Counted from the first letter of the stretch, positions 1 to 7,670 are shown. The stretch is DNA of 64,000 nucleotides from Halobacteriales archaeon YIM A00013 (GCA_025041195.1 JAKCFM010000001.1:682001-746000), one strand, 5' to 3'. Made by a program: numbers and translations. The notes: generated from the letters alone by a model not told the origin.

Positions 1-1326
1 GCTTTCGTCCCCGAAGAGCTGGCCGGAATGATTCTCAGAAAGCTCCGTCAGGATGCAGAATCAGCGCTCGATCAGTCTATCAATCGGGCGGTGCTCACCG
101 TGCCAGCGTACTTCAACGACCGGCAACGGCAGGCCACAAAACACGCTGGTGAGATTGCGGGGTTATCGGTCGAACGCGTGCTCAACGAACCGACTGCTGC
201 GTGTCTCGCCTATGGACTCCGGACGGGAGCCGATCGGTTGATACTGGTGTATGATCTCGGCGGCGGGACGTTCGACAGTTCGCTAATAGAAATGGGTGAC
301 GGCGTGTTCGAGGTTATCGCAACGAACGGCGATACCTCGCTCGGTGGTGATGACTGGGATGCGCGAATCGTCGACTGGCTAGAGGAACCGCTCCGCGAGG
401 AGTATGGCTGTGAGCTCACGGACCCGGTGTCCATTGAGCGGGCATTCGATGCCTCCCGGACGGCCAAACACGAGTTAACGTCCCGGAAAAAAACGACGAT
501 CAGACTGCCGTTTCTCGAACTCGATACCGAGACGGTCGACATCGAACGAACGTTGACTCAGTCAACGTTCGAATCGATCACGCGAGATCTCACCGAGGAG
601 ACGATCCAACTCTGTGAGCAGTTGCTCGCGGAAAGTCCGTACACAAAATCATCGATCGATGAGGTGTTGCTCGTTGGAGGATCGACGCGGATGAAGCAGG
701 TGCGTTCGCGCGTTGCAACGGCGTTCGACAGTGAGCCCTCAACGCAGATCAATCCTGACGAAGCGGTTGCCCTGGGTGCTGGTGTACAGGCCGCAATCCT
801 TGATGATACCCTCCCAGTTCCGAGCGAGGACACAGATAGCGAGTTGGATACCATCAGTGCCAGCTCTGTGGGTGGAGATCTCGAACTCAGGAATCCCGAC
901 GATATCGTCGTTCTCACGGTAACGCCACAGTCGGTGGGGACGACGGTTATGACTGATTTACAGACGAAAGCAACTGAGTACAGCGTCCTCATTCCGCGCA
1001 ATACGCCCGTGCCCGCACACGAAACTGGACTGTACACCACGGTGGCTGACAATCAGCGCTACGTTCGAATTGAGGTGTTACAGGGTGATGGTCCGCTTGC
1101 GGAGAACGAACTCCTTGATGCGTTTGATCTCGGCCCGTTGCCGCCGCGGCCAGCCGGCGACCCGGATCTTGCGGTAGAGTTTACGATCGATCAGGACGGC
1201 CTGTTACAGGTTCGGGCCACAGACATGGACAATGAAATCGAGTCTGGAGTCACGATTGAGTCGGTGTTTGGCCGTACTGCCGACGAAATCCAGGCGATGG
1301 CGACCAATCTTCCGGAGGTGCGCTAA
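1..1326 (+). CDS. Hsp70/DnaK-like ATPase, lidless, 5' end outside window
   Basis: The frame is open from base 1, so about 80 N-terminal residues (including phosphate-1) lie upstream. Visible Hsp70 motifs are [17 protein letters not shown], the phosphate-2 motif [11 protein letters not shown] near visible residue 90, the adenosine motif [13 protein letters not shown] near 230, and a beta-sandwich substrate-binding domain that ends at NLPEVR. The helical lid of DnaK (roughly 100 C-terminal residues) is absent. The J-domain membrane protein starts 12 nt downstream and very probably shares its transcript. The closest relative in the window is the 522-aa protein at 30717-32285, which has the same order of partners. 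Role inferred: an ATP-driven chaperone working with the membrane J protein rather than the general DnaK. Confidence 0.9.
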   Translation, partial: AFVPEELAGMILRKLRQDAESALDQSINRAVLTVPAYFNDRQRQATKHAGEIAGLSVERVLNEPTAACLAYGLRTGADRLILVYDLGGGTFDSSLIEMGDGVFEVIATNGDTSLGGDDWDARIVDWLEEPLREEYGCELTDPVSIERAFDASRTAKHELTSRKKTTIRLPFLELDTETVDIERTLTQSTFESITRDLTEETIQLCEQLLAESPYTKSSIDEVLLVGGSTRMKQVRSRVATAFDSEPSTQINPDEAVALGAGVQAAILDDTLPVPSEDTDSELDTISASSVGGDLELRNPDDIVVLTVTPQSVGTTVMTDLQTKATEYSVLIPRNTPVPAHETGLYTTVADNQRYVRIEVLQGDGPLAENELLDAFDLGPLPPRPAGDPDLAVEFTIDQDGLLQVRATDMDNEIESGVTIESVFGRTADEIQAMATNLPEVR

Positions 1327-1337
1327 CCACACGGCGA

Positions 1338-2726
1338 ATGACCCGTTCAGTGGAATCGGCAGCCAGGGTTCTCGGCGTTCCACCAGATGCATCGCCGGAA
1401 GAGATCACGGCCGCCTATCGTGAGCAGGTCAAGGCCCACCATCCCGATCACAGCGACGATCCAGACGCACAGGAAACGTTGATGGCGATCAGAGAGGCCA
1501 AGGAAACGCTGTTGAACGCCACGTCCAGCGATCGGGTGGACGAGGGAAGCGACCGGCAGAGTACGTCACGCAATCAGACGGACACCGACGGTGATCAAGC
1601 AGCCACCTCCGAAGGGGGTGGCAGTGCTACAGGAGGTTCCCGGACCAATCGCACACAGCGTGGACGGGCAACGTCGCAGGATCACGCAGCAGCGGATCAG
1701 TCACGCACGGAGCGTTCTCGATCGGGGAGACGGTCTCGAACCACCACTGGGCGCACGCAGCGCGAGCAGCAGACCCAACGGAATCGACGCCCATCGGAGC
1801 GGCGCACGCGGACTCGTCAACGCCGGCTCTCCGAAGAGAACAGTGCGGAGTGGACCCGCAGTTCTCTCGTCACGGGTCCGACCGCGATCCGGCTCGTCGC
1901 TGGGATACTGTTGTATCTGGCCGTCCTCGCTCTCTGGAGTGGCCTGGCCGGCACCCTCCCAGCAGCACCACACCAGTATGGTATTTTTATTGTATCGATT
2001 GTCGGGAGCTATCTCGCCTACGAGGGGATGCTCGTTTCGAGTGTGGGTCCAGAGCGGACCGTTCCCCGGTTTCAACCGGCCGGTGTACCGGAGATCTGGC
2101 CGTCGATCGGTGCCCATCTCGGGGGGCTTGCTCTGATGATTCTCATTCACATTCGGGCCCCGGCGTGGGGTGTCATGATGATTGGTGCGGTGGGTGCGGG
2201 CTGGGTGCTCGTGGGTGTGGTCTCGGTCGGGATCGTGCTGTTTGGTCGCCTTCGCGGGATGATTATCGGAGCCATCGGCGGGCTGCTCGGACTAGGCGTG
2301 CTCTTTACGGAGTACGGTGGGTCGAATTCTGTCAGGGCCTGGCAGCTCGAAACGTTTGGTTCGGTCGGGCCGTTGCTCCCGCAGCTTTCGCTTGGCCCCA
2401 TTCATCTCGGCGCGTTGTTCAACGTCGCCCTCGTTTCGGTCGCGATCGGTGGCGTGCTCTATGGGACGTATCGATTGGTGGTGATCCTCACCGTGTTTCC
2501 GTGGATCGATCGCTATCAGCACGGCTTTTCGATTCGCCCAGCGGGCTGGAATCTGACCGTCGCGCTCCCGCTGGCGACGCTCGTCTGGCTTTTGTTCACG
2601 AGTACGATCTTGAACAGTGGAGTTGGCGTGTCGGTCGCGCTGGTGCTCATATTTTTGTTTGTGGCACCCACGCCGTTGCTCGGGCTCTATCTCCTCCGGC
2701 GGAAGCTTGAGCACAACCTTTTTTAG
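1338..2726 (+). CDS. Polytopic membrane protein with N-terminal J domain
   Basis: Residues about 5-60 form a J domain with the HPD tripeptide (KAHHPDHSDDPD), which in this family stimulates Hsp70 ATPase. Residues about 65-175 are a Ser/Arg/Gln/Thr-rich linker. The remainder holds about seven or eight hydrophobic segments. Two short blocks are shared with the protein at 29244-30668: PAG.P..WP..GA.L.GL, and DRY.HG...RP..WN before the last two helices. The gene follows the Hsp70-like gene by 12 nt. Its last codons and stop (AACCTTTTTTAG) run into the hairpin repeat at 2715. Inferred role: a membrane anchor recruiting the lidless Hsp70 to the membrane. It is not canonical DnaJ, because no G/F region or CxxCxGxG zinc domain is present. 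Confidence 0.88.
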   Translation: MTRSVESAARVLGVPPDASPEEITAAYREQVKAHHPDHSDDPDAQETLMAIREAKETLLNATSSDRVDEGSDRQSTSRNQTDTDGDQAATSEGGGSATGGSRTNRTQRGRATSQDHAAADQSRTERSRSGRRSRTTTGRTQREQQTQRNRRPSERRTRTRQRRLSEENSAEWTRSSLVTGPTAIRLVAGILLYLAVLALWSGLAGTLPAAPHQYGIFIVSIVGSYLAYEGMLVSSVGPERTVPRFQPAGVPEIWPSIGAHLGGLALMILIHIRAPAWGVMMIGAVGAGWVLVGVVSVGIVLFGRLRGMIIGAIGGLLGLGVLFTEYGGSNSVRAWQLETFGSVGPLLPQLSLGPIHLGALFNVALVSVAIGGVLYGTYRLVVILTVFPWIDRYQHGFSIRPAGWNLTVALPLATLVWLLFTSTILNSGVGVSVALVLIFLFVAPTPLLGLYLLRRKLEHNLF

Positions 2727-3030
2727 ACTCGGGTTGCCTTCGGCAACCACTCGTCCAAAAAACGTTGATGAAAAAAGGCCGCGAGCTTCGCTCGCGGTGG
2801 GTGATTCTAGCCACATGCGGTTTTGAAAAATTCCGTCGTAGAGGTTAGTCGCAGTGCGCTGGAGAGACCAACAACTTGAGAAGCGCTGGTAGTTCCTCCG
2901 TTGAACGAGCCTCACAGAACGGAACCACTGCCTCTAGCAAACAGCTCGCGGCAGACACAGCCTCATCCTGTGTCTGCGCCCGTGCAGGACCCTTCGGACG
3001 ATCGGGAGAAAACGCCAACAGCGTCAGCCT
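2715..3030. repeat. Shared-tail repeat unit, copy 1
   Basis: This is one of three similar units (others at 3176-3500 and 5260-5530). It begins with a hairpin element at 2715-2801. That element has an outer CCTTTTTT/AAAAAAGG pair, a GGTTGCC-TTC-GGCAACC stem and a perfect CCGCGAGC-TTC-GCTCGCGG stem. Then come about 40 nt of AT-rich 3' UTR and the minus-strand coding end (LLVSPAH tail). Similarity covers both the hairpin and the coding end, so it is a DNA-level duplication. Confidence 0.85.
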
Positions 3031-3033
3031 TCA
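2845..3033 (-). pseudogene. Remnant of shared-tail protein (C-terminal 60 codons only)
   Basis: Read on the minus strand, this is a stop-bounded fragment whose sequence (TLLAFSPDRP..., ARAQTQDEAVSAASC, ...KLLVSPAHCD, stop at 2845-2847) matches the last 60 residues of the gene at 3306-3830 almost exactly. Its upstream end is cut at about 3033, where a second hairpin element begins. No start codon or N-terminal domain is present. It is best read as a truncated duplicate. Alternatively it is a silent 3' cassette that could recombine with the two intact genes. Confidence 0.75.
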
Positions 3034-3170
3034 ACCTTTTTTAATCTCGGGTTGCCTTCGCCAACCGCTCGACCTTGGCGAGACGGTCGCTCACTCCGTT
3101 CGCGCGCGACTCGCTGGCTCTCATTCGCTGCGCTCGCGAGAACAAAAAATGTTGATGAAAAAAGGCCGCG
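3033..3170. repeat. Hairpin element, expanded copy
   Basis: This copy of the intergenic hairpin element starts AACCTTTTTTAATCTCGGG and ends TTGATGAAAAAAGGCCGCG. The middle is replaced by a longer GC-rich stretch with nested TCGCTG/CGCTCGCGAG arms. It directly abuts the truncated coding remnant on one side and copy 2 of the repeat unit on the other. No gene is seen in it. Confidence 0.7.
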
Positions 3171-3175
3171 TCACC

Positions 3176-3500
3176 CACCTTTTTTGATTTCGGGTGCACT
3201 CCGTGCACCACTCAAGCAAAAAATCTGGACCAAAAAAGGCCGCGAGCTTCGCTCGCGGTGGGTAATTCTGACAGCATGTAGTTTCGAAAAATTCCGCAGA
3301 TAGGGTTACTCGTCGTGCGCTGGAGAGACCAACAGCTGGAGGATCACGGGAAGTTCCTCGGTCGACCGAGCCTCACAGAACGGAACAACAGCCTCTAGCA
3401 AACAGCTTGCAGCAGACACAGCTTCATCCTGCGTTTGCGCTCGTGCAGGATTCTCCGGACGATCTGGAGAAAACGCCAATAAAGTAACGTCACCGCTCCG
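3176..3500. repeat. Shared-tail repeat unit, copy 2
   Basis: The unit starts with a hairpin element (3176-3262) whose left stem has changed to GGGTGCAC-TCC-GTGCACC while the right CCGCGAGC/GCTCGCGG stem is kept. A change on both arms of the left stem is compensatory and suggests that the structure matters. It continues through the 3' UTR into the C-terminal codons of the gene at 3306-3830. Confidence 0.8.
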
Positions 3501-3830
3501 TTGCTCATGCGCACGCAGTCTGGCATCGTTTTCGAACCAGGCGGTGTAGATGGTCTCGCCCTGCGAGCGAAATCGTGTGATTCGGTCGAGGGACGGAAGC
3601 TGGTCGGGGCCGCCACTCGAACGTTCGCTCAGATCAGCAATCGCCAGCACCTCCTCAACCTGGCGGCTGTGGCGACATTCCGTTGATTGACAGGGCCGGC
3701 ACCAGCAGTTCTCGGCGATATCCACAACGTGGTGCAACTCAGCACTCGACAGATCCTCACGATTGTCAATCCCTTCAAGCGTGCTGACCTGCCCATCTAT
3801 CGTTCGAAAGCTAAACTGTGGAAGACTCAT
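3306..3830 (-). CDS. Shared-tail protein with Cys/His-rich N-terminal part
   Basis: 174 aa, family not recognised. The start at 3830 (MSLPQFSFRTIDGQ) is chosen because GGAGG lies 8 nt upstream and the ATGA overlaps the stop of the small gene upstream. Residues about 40-60 contain C-x-C-x2-C-x4-C-x-H (CWCRPCQSTECRH), a possible metal site. The middle looks like a compact alpha/beta domain. The last 60 residues (from about TLLAFSPDRP) are nearly identical to the remnant at 2845-3033, and the last 46 (ARAQTQ... to the end) are shared with the otherwise unrelated coiled-coil protein at 5389-5943. No signal peptide or membrane segment is seen. The hairpin unit downstream probably acts as terminator. 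Confidence 0.7.
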   Translation of the reverse strand: MSLPQFSFRTIDGQVSTLEGIDNREDLSSAELHHVVDIAENCWCRPCQSTECRHSRQVEEVLAIADLSERSSGGPDQLPSLDRITRFRSQGETIYTAWFENDARLRAHEQRSGDVTLLAFSPDRPENPARAQTQDEAVSAASCLLEAVVPFCEARSTEELPVILQLLVSPAHDE

Positions 3831-3919
3831 GAGCCGACCCTCCACGATGGGCACCCAGTCGCATGTGCGCGTGGCCGAGCCACTGGCTGGCCACAGCGCG
3901 CACACTGTGTGCTAGTCAT
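3827..3919 (-). CDS. Possible 30-aa Cys-containing small protein
   Basis: The frame begins MTSTQCARCGQPVARP, contains C-x2-C and a third Cys 13 residues later (ATGCPSW), and ends in a TGA that overlaps the ATG of the 3306-3830 gene (ATGA). The overlap and the CxxC pair support translation coupling. The tiny size and the lack of a clear ribosome site argue caution. An in-frame upstream ATG at 3964 would give 45 aa. Confidence 0.35.
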   Translation of the reverse strand: MTSTQCARCGQPVARPRAHATGCPSWRVGS

Positions 3920-3935
3920 TGACGATACGACAGGA

Positions 3936-4076
3936 TTACAGTACCGCAGTGTTATTCCCTTCATGGGTTTCTGTCTGCATGGGAACCCCAGCGTCGGGTG
4001 CCTTGAACACCCGGCGCGTTTCAGTACACGCGCGAATCTCACCGGCTGGCGTTCCCAGTTGGTTGTGCCAACCCAC
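3936..4076 (-). CDS. Possible 46-aa small protein ahead of shared-tail gene
   Basis: A GTG-started frame (MGWHNQLGTPAGEIRACTET...) ends in TAA 16 nt before the 30-aa frame. Residue composition (E, T, A, G, R, few K/I) looks like haloarchaeal coding sequence rather than the AT-rich DNA beyond 4080. A TTTATAA box lies immediately upstream (about 4081-4087), which is too close for a normal leaderless start, so the true start may differ. No family recognised. Confidence 0.3.
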   Translation of the reverse strand: MGWHNQLGTPAGEIRACTETRRVFKAPDAGVPMQTETHEGNNTAVL

Positions 4077-4472
4077 TGGGTTATAAACTTTCGTATGTGT
4101 TGGATTTCCATAGCGTTATGTGATCAAATGAAGCTGTTTGAATGATCGTTCTCACTATCGATTTCTACGTTTGGGATGAGTCATGCGGTACAGCGTATTC
4201 CTGTTCACAAACATCAACAGCTCCTCGAAATCTTCCGCCCTCACGGAGAAACAAATTGGCCTGTAGCAAACAGTTCCTGTATCATCGCGCACTCAGTCTG
4301 TACAGCCATAGAAATTGTCAAATATAGTTGTTATAGTCGTCATTTGAATATTCATTGTTGTCCCAATTGAACCGTAATTCACCCATTTCGAGGGAAATTG
4401 TCGCCATTTTTCGATGCGGTCGCCGCAATTGTTTTCTATGTCAACGGTGTAGTGGGTATACGGTGGTAAAAA
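4077..4472. other. AT-rich gap without a recognised gene
   Basis: About 400 nt of AT-rich DNA between the shared-tail gene cluster and the toxin-antitoxin pair. Short open frames exist but have codon and residue use unlike haloarchaeal proteins. The right end holds the promoter region of the AbrB-type gene (AT-rich GGTAAAAAATG at its start). No tRNA, repeat or strong hairpin is seen. Confidence 0.5.
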
Positions 4473-4742
4473 ATGGGAAAGCCGTCATTTGGGGCGAATC
4501 CTAGAGAGGAGCTTACGCTCACCGTGGACGATAGGGGACGAGTAACCCTTCCAAAATCGGTTCGCGATCAATTGGGAATCGATTCTAACGATGAGATACC
4601 TGCAACACTCGTCGGATCCGTCTTGGAAGTTAATCCAAAACCAAGCACAAAGCTGAAGACAGCAACAGCAAGTCGCAACGACTGGGAGGACACCACACCA
4701 ACGGATGCCGGAGAAACACTCTTTGGTCAGATGGAACGCTAA
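4473..4742 (+). CDS. AbrB/SpoVT-family antitoxin
   Basis: 89 aa. The swapped-hairpin AbrB signature is clear: LTVDDRGRVTLPKSVRDQLG at residues 14-33, followed by a short beta segment and a disordered, acidic C-terminal tail that would bind the toxin. It stops 2 nt before the GTG of the PIN-domain gene, the usual antitoxin-toxin order. Family knowledge predicts autorepression of the operon by binding its promoter. The pair lies between copies of the shared-tail repeat units, consistent with an accessory patch. Confidence 0.85.
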   Translation: MGKPSFGANPREELTLTVDDRGRVTLPKSVRDQLGIDSNDEIPATLVGSVLEVNPKPSTKLKTATASRNDWEDTTPTDAGETLFGQMER

Positions 4743-4744
4743 GA

Positions 4745-5233
4745 GTGACTCAAATGAACGAATCTCTTCCGACGGAGGTGACTGTTCTTACCGACGTTAA
4801 CGTTCTCGCGATTGCCCTCACAGATGATCACCCCGCACACACTGATGTCTATCCGTGGATTCAGGACGCACTCGATGGACCAAATGCGTTGCTGATATTT
4901 GATTATTATCCGTTTCGAGTGCAATATCTTATGACGAGCAATTTTGGCGTGGATGCTGTAGCCGCTCGAAACGCTATCCAGTCGCTCGTTCGCAGCCCTG
5001 CACGAATCGTGAGTGCTACAGAATCAGTAATCCTCTCGGCATATGAGATCAGCGCCGAGAAAAACCACGACGTGTACGATTCATTCATCGTTGCACTTGC
5101 ACGGTCTTATGACGCCGATTATCTTATTACGACTGACAGTGATTTTGATGACCTCTGTGCCAATGAAGATACTACATACCTCAATCCTATCCCGGATGAC
5201 AAACGCGAGAAGCTAACGTTCATCGAGGGATAA
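4745..5233 (+). CDS. PIN-domain toxin (VapC-like ribonuclease)
   Basis: 162 aa. PIN-fold acidic residues are visible: Asp in LTDVNVLAIAL near residue 17, Asp in YDSFIVALARS near 115, and the TTDSDFDDL block near 136. These would bind Mg2+ in an RNA-cleaving site. The listed start is GTG at 4745. An ATG at 4754 three codons on is equally possible. It is cotranscribed with the AbrB antitoxin 2 nt upstream. The 3' end lies 27 nt before repeat unit copy 3. The cellular RNA target cannot be told from sequence. Confidence 0.85.
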   Translation: MTQMNESLPTEVTVLTDVNVLAIALTDDHPAHTDVYPWIQDALDGPNALLIFDYYPFRVQYLMTSNFGVDAVAARNAIQSLVRSPARIVSATESVILSAYEISAEKNHDVYDSFIVALARSYDADYLITTDSDFDDLCANEDTTYLNPIPDDKREKLTFIEG

Positions 5234-5259
5234 TCCGATTACTCCACCGGATTCACCCC

Positions 5260-5530
5260 AACCTTTTTTAATCTCGGGTTGCCTTCGGCAACCGCTCGAT
5301 CAAAAAACGTTGATGAAAAAAGGCCGCTCGCTCCGCTCGCGGTGGGAAATCCTTGACATATACAGTTAAAAAGATTCCTCTGGAGAGGTTAATTTTCGTG
5401 CGCTGGAGAGACCAACAACTTGAGAAGCACTGGTAGTTCCTCCGTTGATCGTGCCTCACAAAACGGAACCACAGCCTCTAGCAAACAGCTTGCAGCAGAC
5501 ACAGCCTCAACTTGCGTTTGCGCTCGTGCA
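5260..5530. repeat. Shared-tail repeat unit, copy 3
   Basis: The hairpin element (5260-5346) has the original GGTTGCC/GGCAACC left stem and a right stem CCGCTCGC..GCTCGCGG that is only partly self-complementary. Then come the 3' UTR and the 46-codon tail of the coiled-coil gene. Similarity to copies 1 and 2 stops at the ARAQTQ boundary, where the gene heads diverge. Confidence 0.8.
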
Positions 5531-5943
5531 CGACGCTGATTGGCGGTTAGTTGCGCCCTGTGGAGAATCTCATCGGGCAACCGAACGATCTGCTCTAACG
5601 GCGTCCGCTCTTCGCTGCCATCACAGCGCTCAAGCCTCCGTGCAACGGCCTCGGTGTGTGCCTCGTTCTGTTCCGTCGCCCGCTTGGTTTCGGTCACGTC
5701 CTGTCTGATTTCGGCCTTATCGCGCTCGTTTGTCTCGCGGTAGTCCGTGTGTGCGTCCTCTAGCGTCGAAATCTGTTCGGACTGGGCCTCAACCGTCTTG
5801 ACCAGCTTTTCGACCGTTGCTCGAAGGTCGGTGATCTCCCGACGTTGCTGCTGGATTATTTCTGTTAGCTGATCGTCACGATCGCTGCTTTCAGAAGAAC
5901 TAACTATGCTCCGTCCGTCGCCCTCGTTGGGTTTGTAATTCAT
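5389..5943 (-). CDS. Coiled-coil protein with shared C-terminal tail
   Basis: 184 aa, family not recognised. Residues about 22-115 are a long amphipathic coiled coil (QQQRREITDLRATVEKLVKT, EQISTLEDA..., RDKAEIRQDVTETKRATEQN) rich in E, Q, R and T. Residues about 139-184 are the tail ARAQTQVEAVSAASC...LLVSPAHEN, nearly identical to the tail of the gene at 3306-3830 although the rest of the two proteins is unrelated. The ATG at 5943 is used, with no strong ribosome site. A perfect hairpin at 5988-6005 lies in the presumed leader. No signal or membrane segment. Tail function unknown; it could be a multimerisation or partner-binding module. Confidence 0.75.
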   Translation of the reverse strand: MNYKPNEGDGRSIVSSSESSDRDDQLTEIIQQQRREITDLRATVEKLVKTVEAQSEQISTLEDAHTDYRETNERDKAEIRQDVTETKRATEQNEAHTEAVARRLERCDGSEERTPLEQIVRLPDEILHRAQLTANQRRARAQTQVEAVSAASCLLEAVVPFCEARSTEELPVLLKLLVSPAHEN

Positions 5944-5987
5944 TTGTGTTCACAACCCACCCTCGGGCGTGCTTCTACACGTTCGGG

Positions 5988-6005
5988 GAACCGGGCAACC
6001 GGTTC
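5988..6005 (-). promoter_or_regulatory. GNRA-capped hairpin in leader of coiled-coil gene
   Basis: GAACCGG-GCAA-CCGGTTC is a perfect 7-bp stem with a four-base loop, 45 nt upstream of the ATG at 5943 inside an otherwise AT-rich stretch (5944-6254, no gene seen). It could be an operator palindrome or an RNA leader structure. Read on the minus strand the loop is TTGC, so the GNRA fold would apply only to plus-strand RNA. Confidence 0.35.
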
Positions 6006-6225
6006 TATCCAATCGGATGAATATACATACCACATCAAAGTACCACTATTAATACCTAACGATATATAGAGAATACCTGAGACATGATATAGAATTGTTT
6101 TGACTTCGTTCAGATGATATCTCAGCGTAGAAGACTCACAGTCCGGATATACTCCCATCCAAAGATAACCACAACGCCATTCCACCGAAAATCACATCTC
6201 TCAGATATCATTTCTCCATTAGAAT

Positions 6226-6232
6226 TTTTATT
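6226..6232 (+). promoter_or_regulatory. TATA box, leaderless promoter
   Basis: TTTTTAT lies 23-29 nt before the ATG at 6255, the spacing expected for a leaderless haloarchaeal transcript. Confidence 0.5.
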
Positions 6233-6254
6233 GCTGCGGGAATAAATCCACATA

Positions 6255-7202
6255 ATGGCAGCTCCCTCCGTTGCCTCCATTCTGGTAGTGGTGCTGATAG
6301 TCCAGCTCATCCTCGCAGTGGGGGTGCTGATAGACGCCAATCGACGCGAGCTCACCCATCCACTGGGATACGCCTACGGTGTGTCCGTTCCACTCGCTGG
6401 TTATCTCGTGTTCGCAGCGTATCTCACACGCCGAAGAGAGCTGCCACCCAACGCTGCGCACCCTCAAACTCATTCCGAACCAGAGTCGGAGTTTGTCTGG
6501 ACGATCGAAAACCGTGGGCTCCGTCGCCTCCCCTGGCGACTCGCCTACGCCATCCAGGACGGAACCACGCTGTGGCGCGTGGCAAAAACTACTCCACTGC
6601 TGCTGTTGGTCTGCACCATCCTCGTGGACCCACGGATCGCGAACTTTCTGATCCTGTTCTGCTTGCTGTTCTGGCTGACGTATCTGACTACCGCTCGGCT
6701 GTTCATTGACACGACAGTGCGACTGCAGCCCTCAGACGACACGATCCAGGTGACCGGACGCGGCAGCGACCATCCACTCTCACCGGGCAGATACGATCAC
6801 GAGATCGATCTCTCGGAGCTCACCCGCGTTGAGCTTCGCCGCGTGGGAACGCAGCCGCTTGCCATTCTCCGATATACAAAGCGGTTTTCTAACAGTCCTC
6901 GCTCGCTAGTGGTTCCCGACGAACAGCTCGCAGAACTCAGACATCTGCTGGACGCGAATGACGTCCCGATTCATGACCGCATTCGGGATGGTTCGAGCCG
7001 TGGCGCAGTCCAACGGCGGTGTACCGAAGGAGTCGTCTCACTGCTCGTCCTCCCGCTCGCCACTGGCGTAGTTTGGCCACAACACAGCCTCTCGGGCCCG
7101 GTGGTTGCATTTTCGCTGTTTTGTCTCCTCTGGCTTGCAGTGAAAGGTGTGAACGACGTGATCGAGTACGCCAGCACACAGCTGCGAACGGCCTTGCGAT
7201 GA
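6255..7202 (+). CDS. Hypothetical membrane protein, about six TM segments
   Basis: 315 aa, not recognised. Hydrophobic segments occur near residues 8-26, 40-58, 112-125, 127-148, 262-278 and 281-300. Between TM4 and TM5 lies a soluble region of about 110 residues with a PH-like pattern (LRRVGTQPLAILRYTKRF, SLVVPDEQLAELRHLLD), the sort of domain seen in bacterial-type bPH/YdbT-like membrane proteins, though this is only a resemblance. The start is supported by the TATA box at 6226. The gene on the right runs convergently. Confidence 0.7.
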   Translation: MAAPSVASILVVVLIVQLILAVGVLIDANRRELTHPLGYAYGVSVPLAGYLVFAAYLTRRRELPPNAAHPQTHSEPESEFVWTIENRGLRRLPWRLAYAIQDGTTLWRVAKTTPLLLLVCTILVDPRIANFLILFCLLFWLTYLTTARLFIDTTVRLQPSDDTIQVTGRGSDHPLSPGRYDHEIDLSELTRVELRRVGTQPLAILRYTKRFSNSPRSLVVPDEQLAELRHLLDANDVPIHDRIRDGSSRGAVQRRCTEGVVSLLVLPLATGVVWPQHSLSGPVVAFSLFCLLWLAVKGVNDVIEYASTQLRTALR

Positions 7203-7205
7203 ACG

Positions 7206-7574
7206 TCACGACGCGGCGCGATCAGCCAACAATCGGTCGTGACGAGCGCGAGAGAGTAGCTCCGACAGCGCTGAAACGAACTCCCTGACAACCGCGTCGT
7301 CCGTACCGAACCGCACCTGAATAATGTCACCGTCAGATGACGGATCGATTTGATAGTCGGTCCACGAGCAACAGTGCGATTCGTTCCAGACGAGCTCGGA
7401 GACAACGTCGTACGCCACTACGTCCAAGATGCCGTCAACCACCTCGGCCGCGATGCCAATTACCACAACTGTAAAGACATTCGCTCTGCCCTGAAACTGT
7501 TGCTGGTAAACTCGAATATTGCCGTCTCGTTGCCTGTCGCAGCCTATTTCGGCTATTGTCGTGGTTTTCTGCAT
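7206..7574 (-). CDS. Hypothetical protein
   Basis: 122 aa from ATG 7574 (MQKTTTIAEIGCDRQRDG); another ATG at 7589 would add five residues. A mixed alpha/beta pattern is visible, with a hydrophobic core (VVVIGIAAEVVDGILDVVAY) and a C-terminal amphipathic helix (VREFVSALSELLSRARHDRL). Residue use resembles haloarchaeal proteins. No membrane span or motif is recognised. It converges on the membrane protein at 6255 and diverges from the carboxylase gene. Confidence 0.55.
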   Translation of the reverse strand: MQKTTTIAEIGCDRQRDGNIRVYQQQFQGRANVFTVVVIGIAAEVVDGILDVVAYDVVSELVWNESHCCSWTDYQIDPSSDGDIIQVRFGTDDAVVREFVSALSELLSRARHDRLLADRAAS

Positions 7575-7640
7575 TTGATAGCGTTCCACGCATTTGGAGT
7601 ATCACGGCAGTAGCGGGCTCGACAATCGGATACCTGTAGT

Positions 7641-7648
7641 TTTTTATC
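7641..7648 (+). promoter_or_regulatory. TATA box of biotin carboxylase gene
   Basis: TTTTTATC lies 23-30 nt before the ATG at 7671 and fits a leaderless transcript. Confidence 0.55.
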
Positions 7649-7670
7649 CAGACTCCTGATAGAGACAGGC

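Noticed and set aside
1591-2915. Several overlapping frames within and behind the J-domain gene
   Set aside because: They are shadows of the J-domain membrane gene; the HPD motif and membrane helices fix the real frame.
2715-5530. Dispersed repeats that might be a CRISPR array
   Set aside because: Only three or four copies, about 85-320 bp long, irregularly spaced by genes and without unique short spacers. They are tail/hairpin duplications.
5940-6185. 81-codon minus-strand frame upstream of the coiled-coil gene, overlapping its start by ATGA
   Set aside because: Most of it is AT-rich DNA with aromatic-rich, low-acid residues not typical of haloarchaeal proteins. The ATGA overlap is likely a coincidence.
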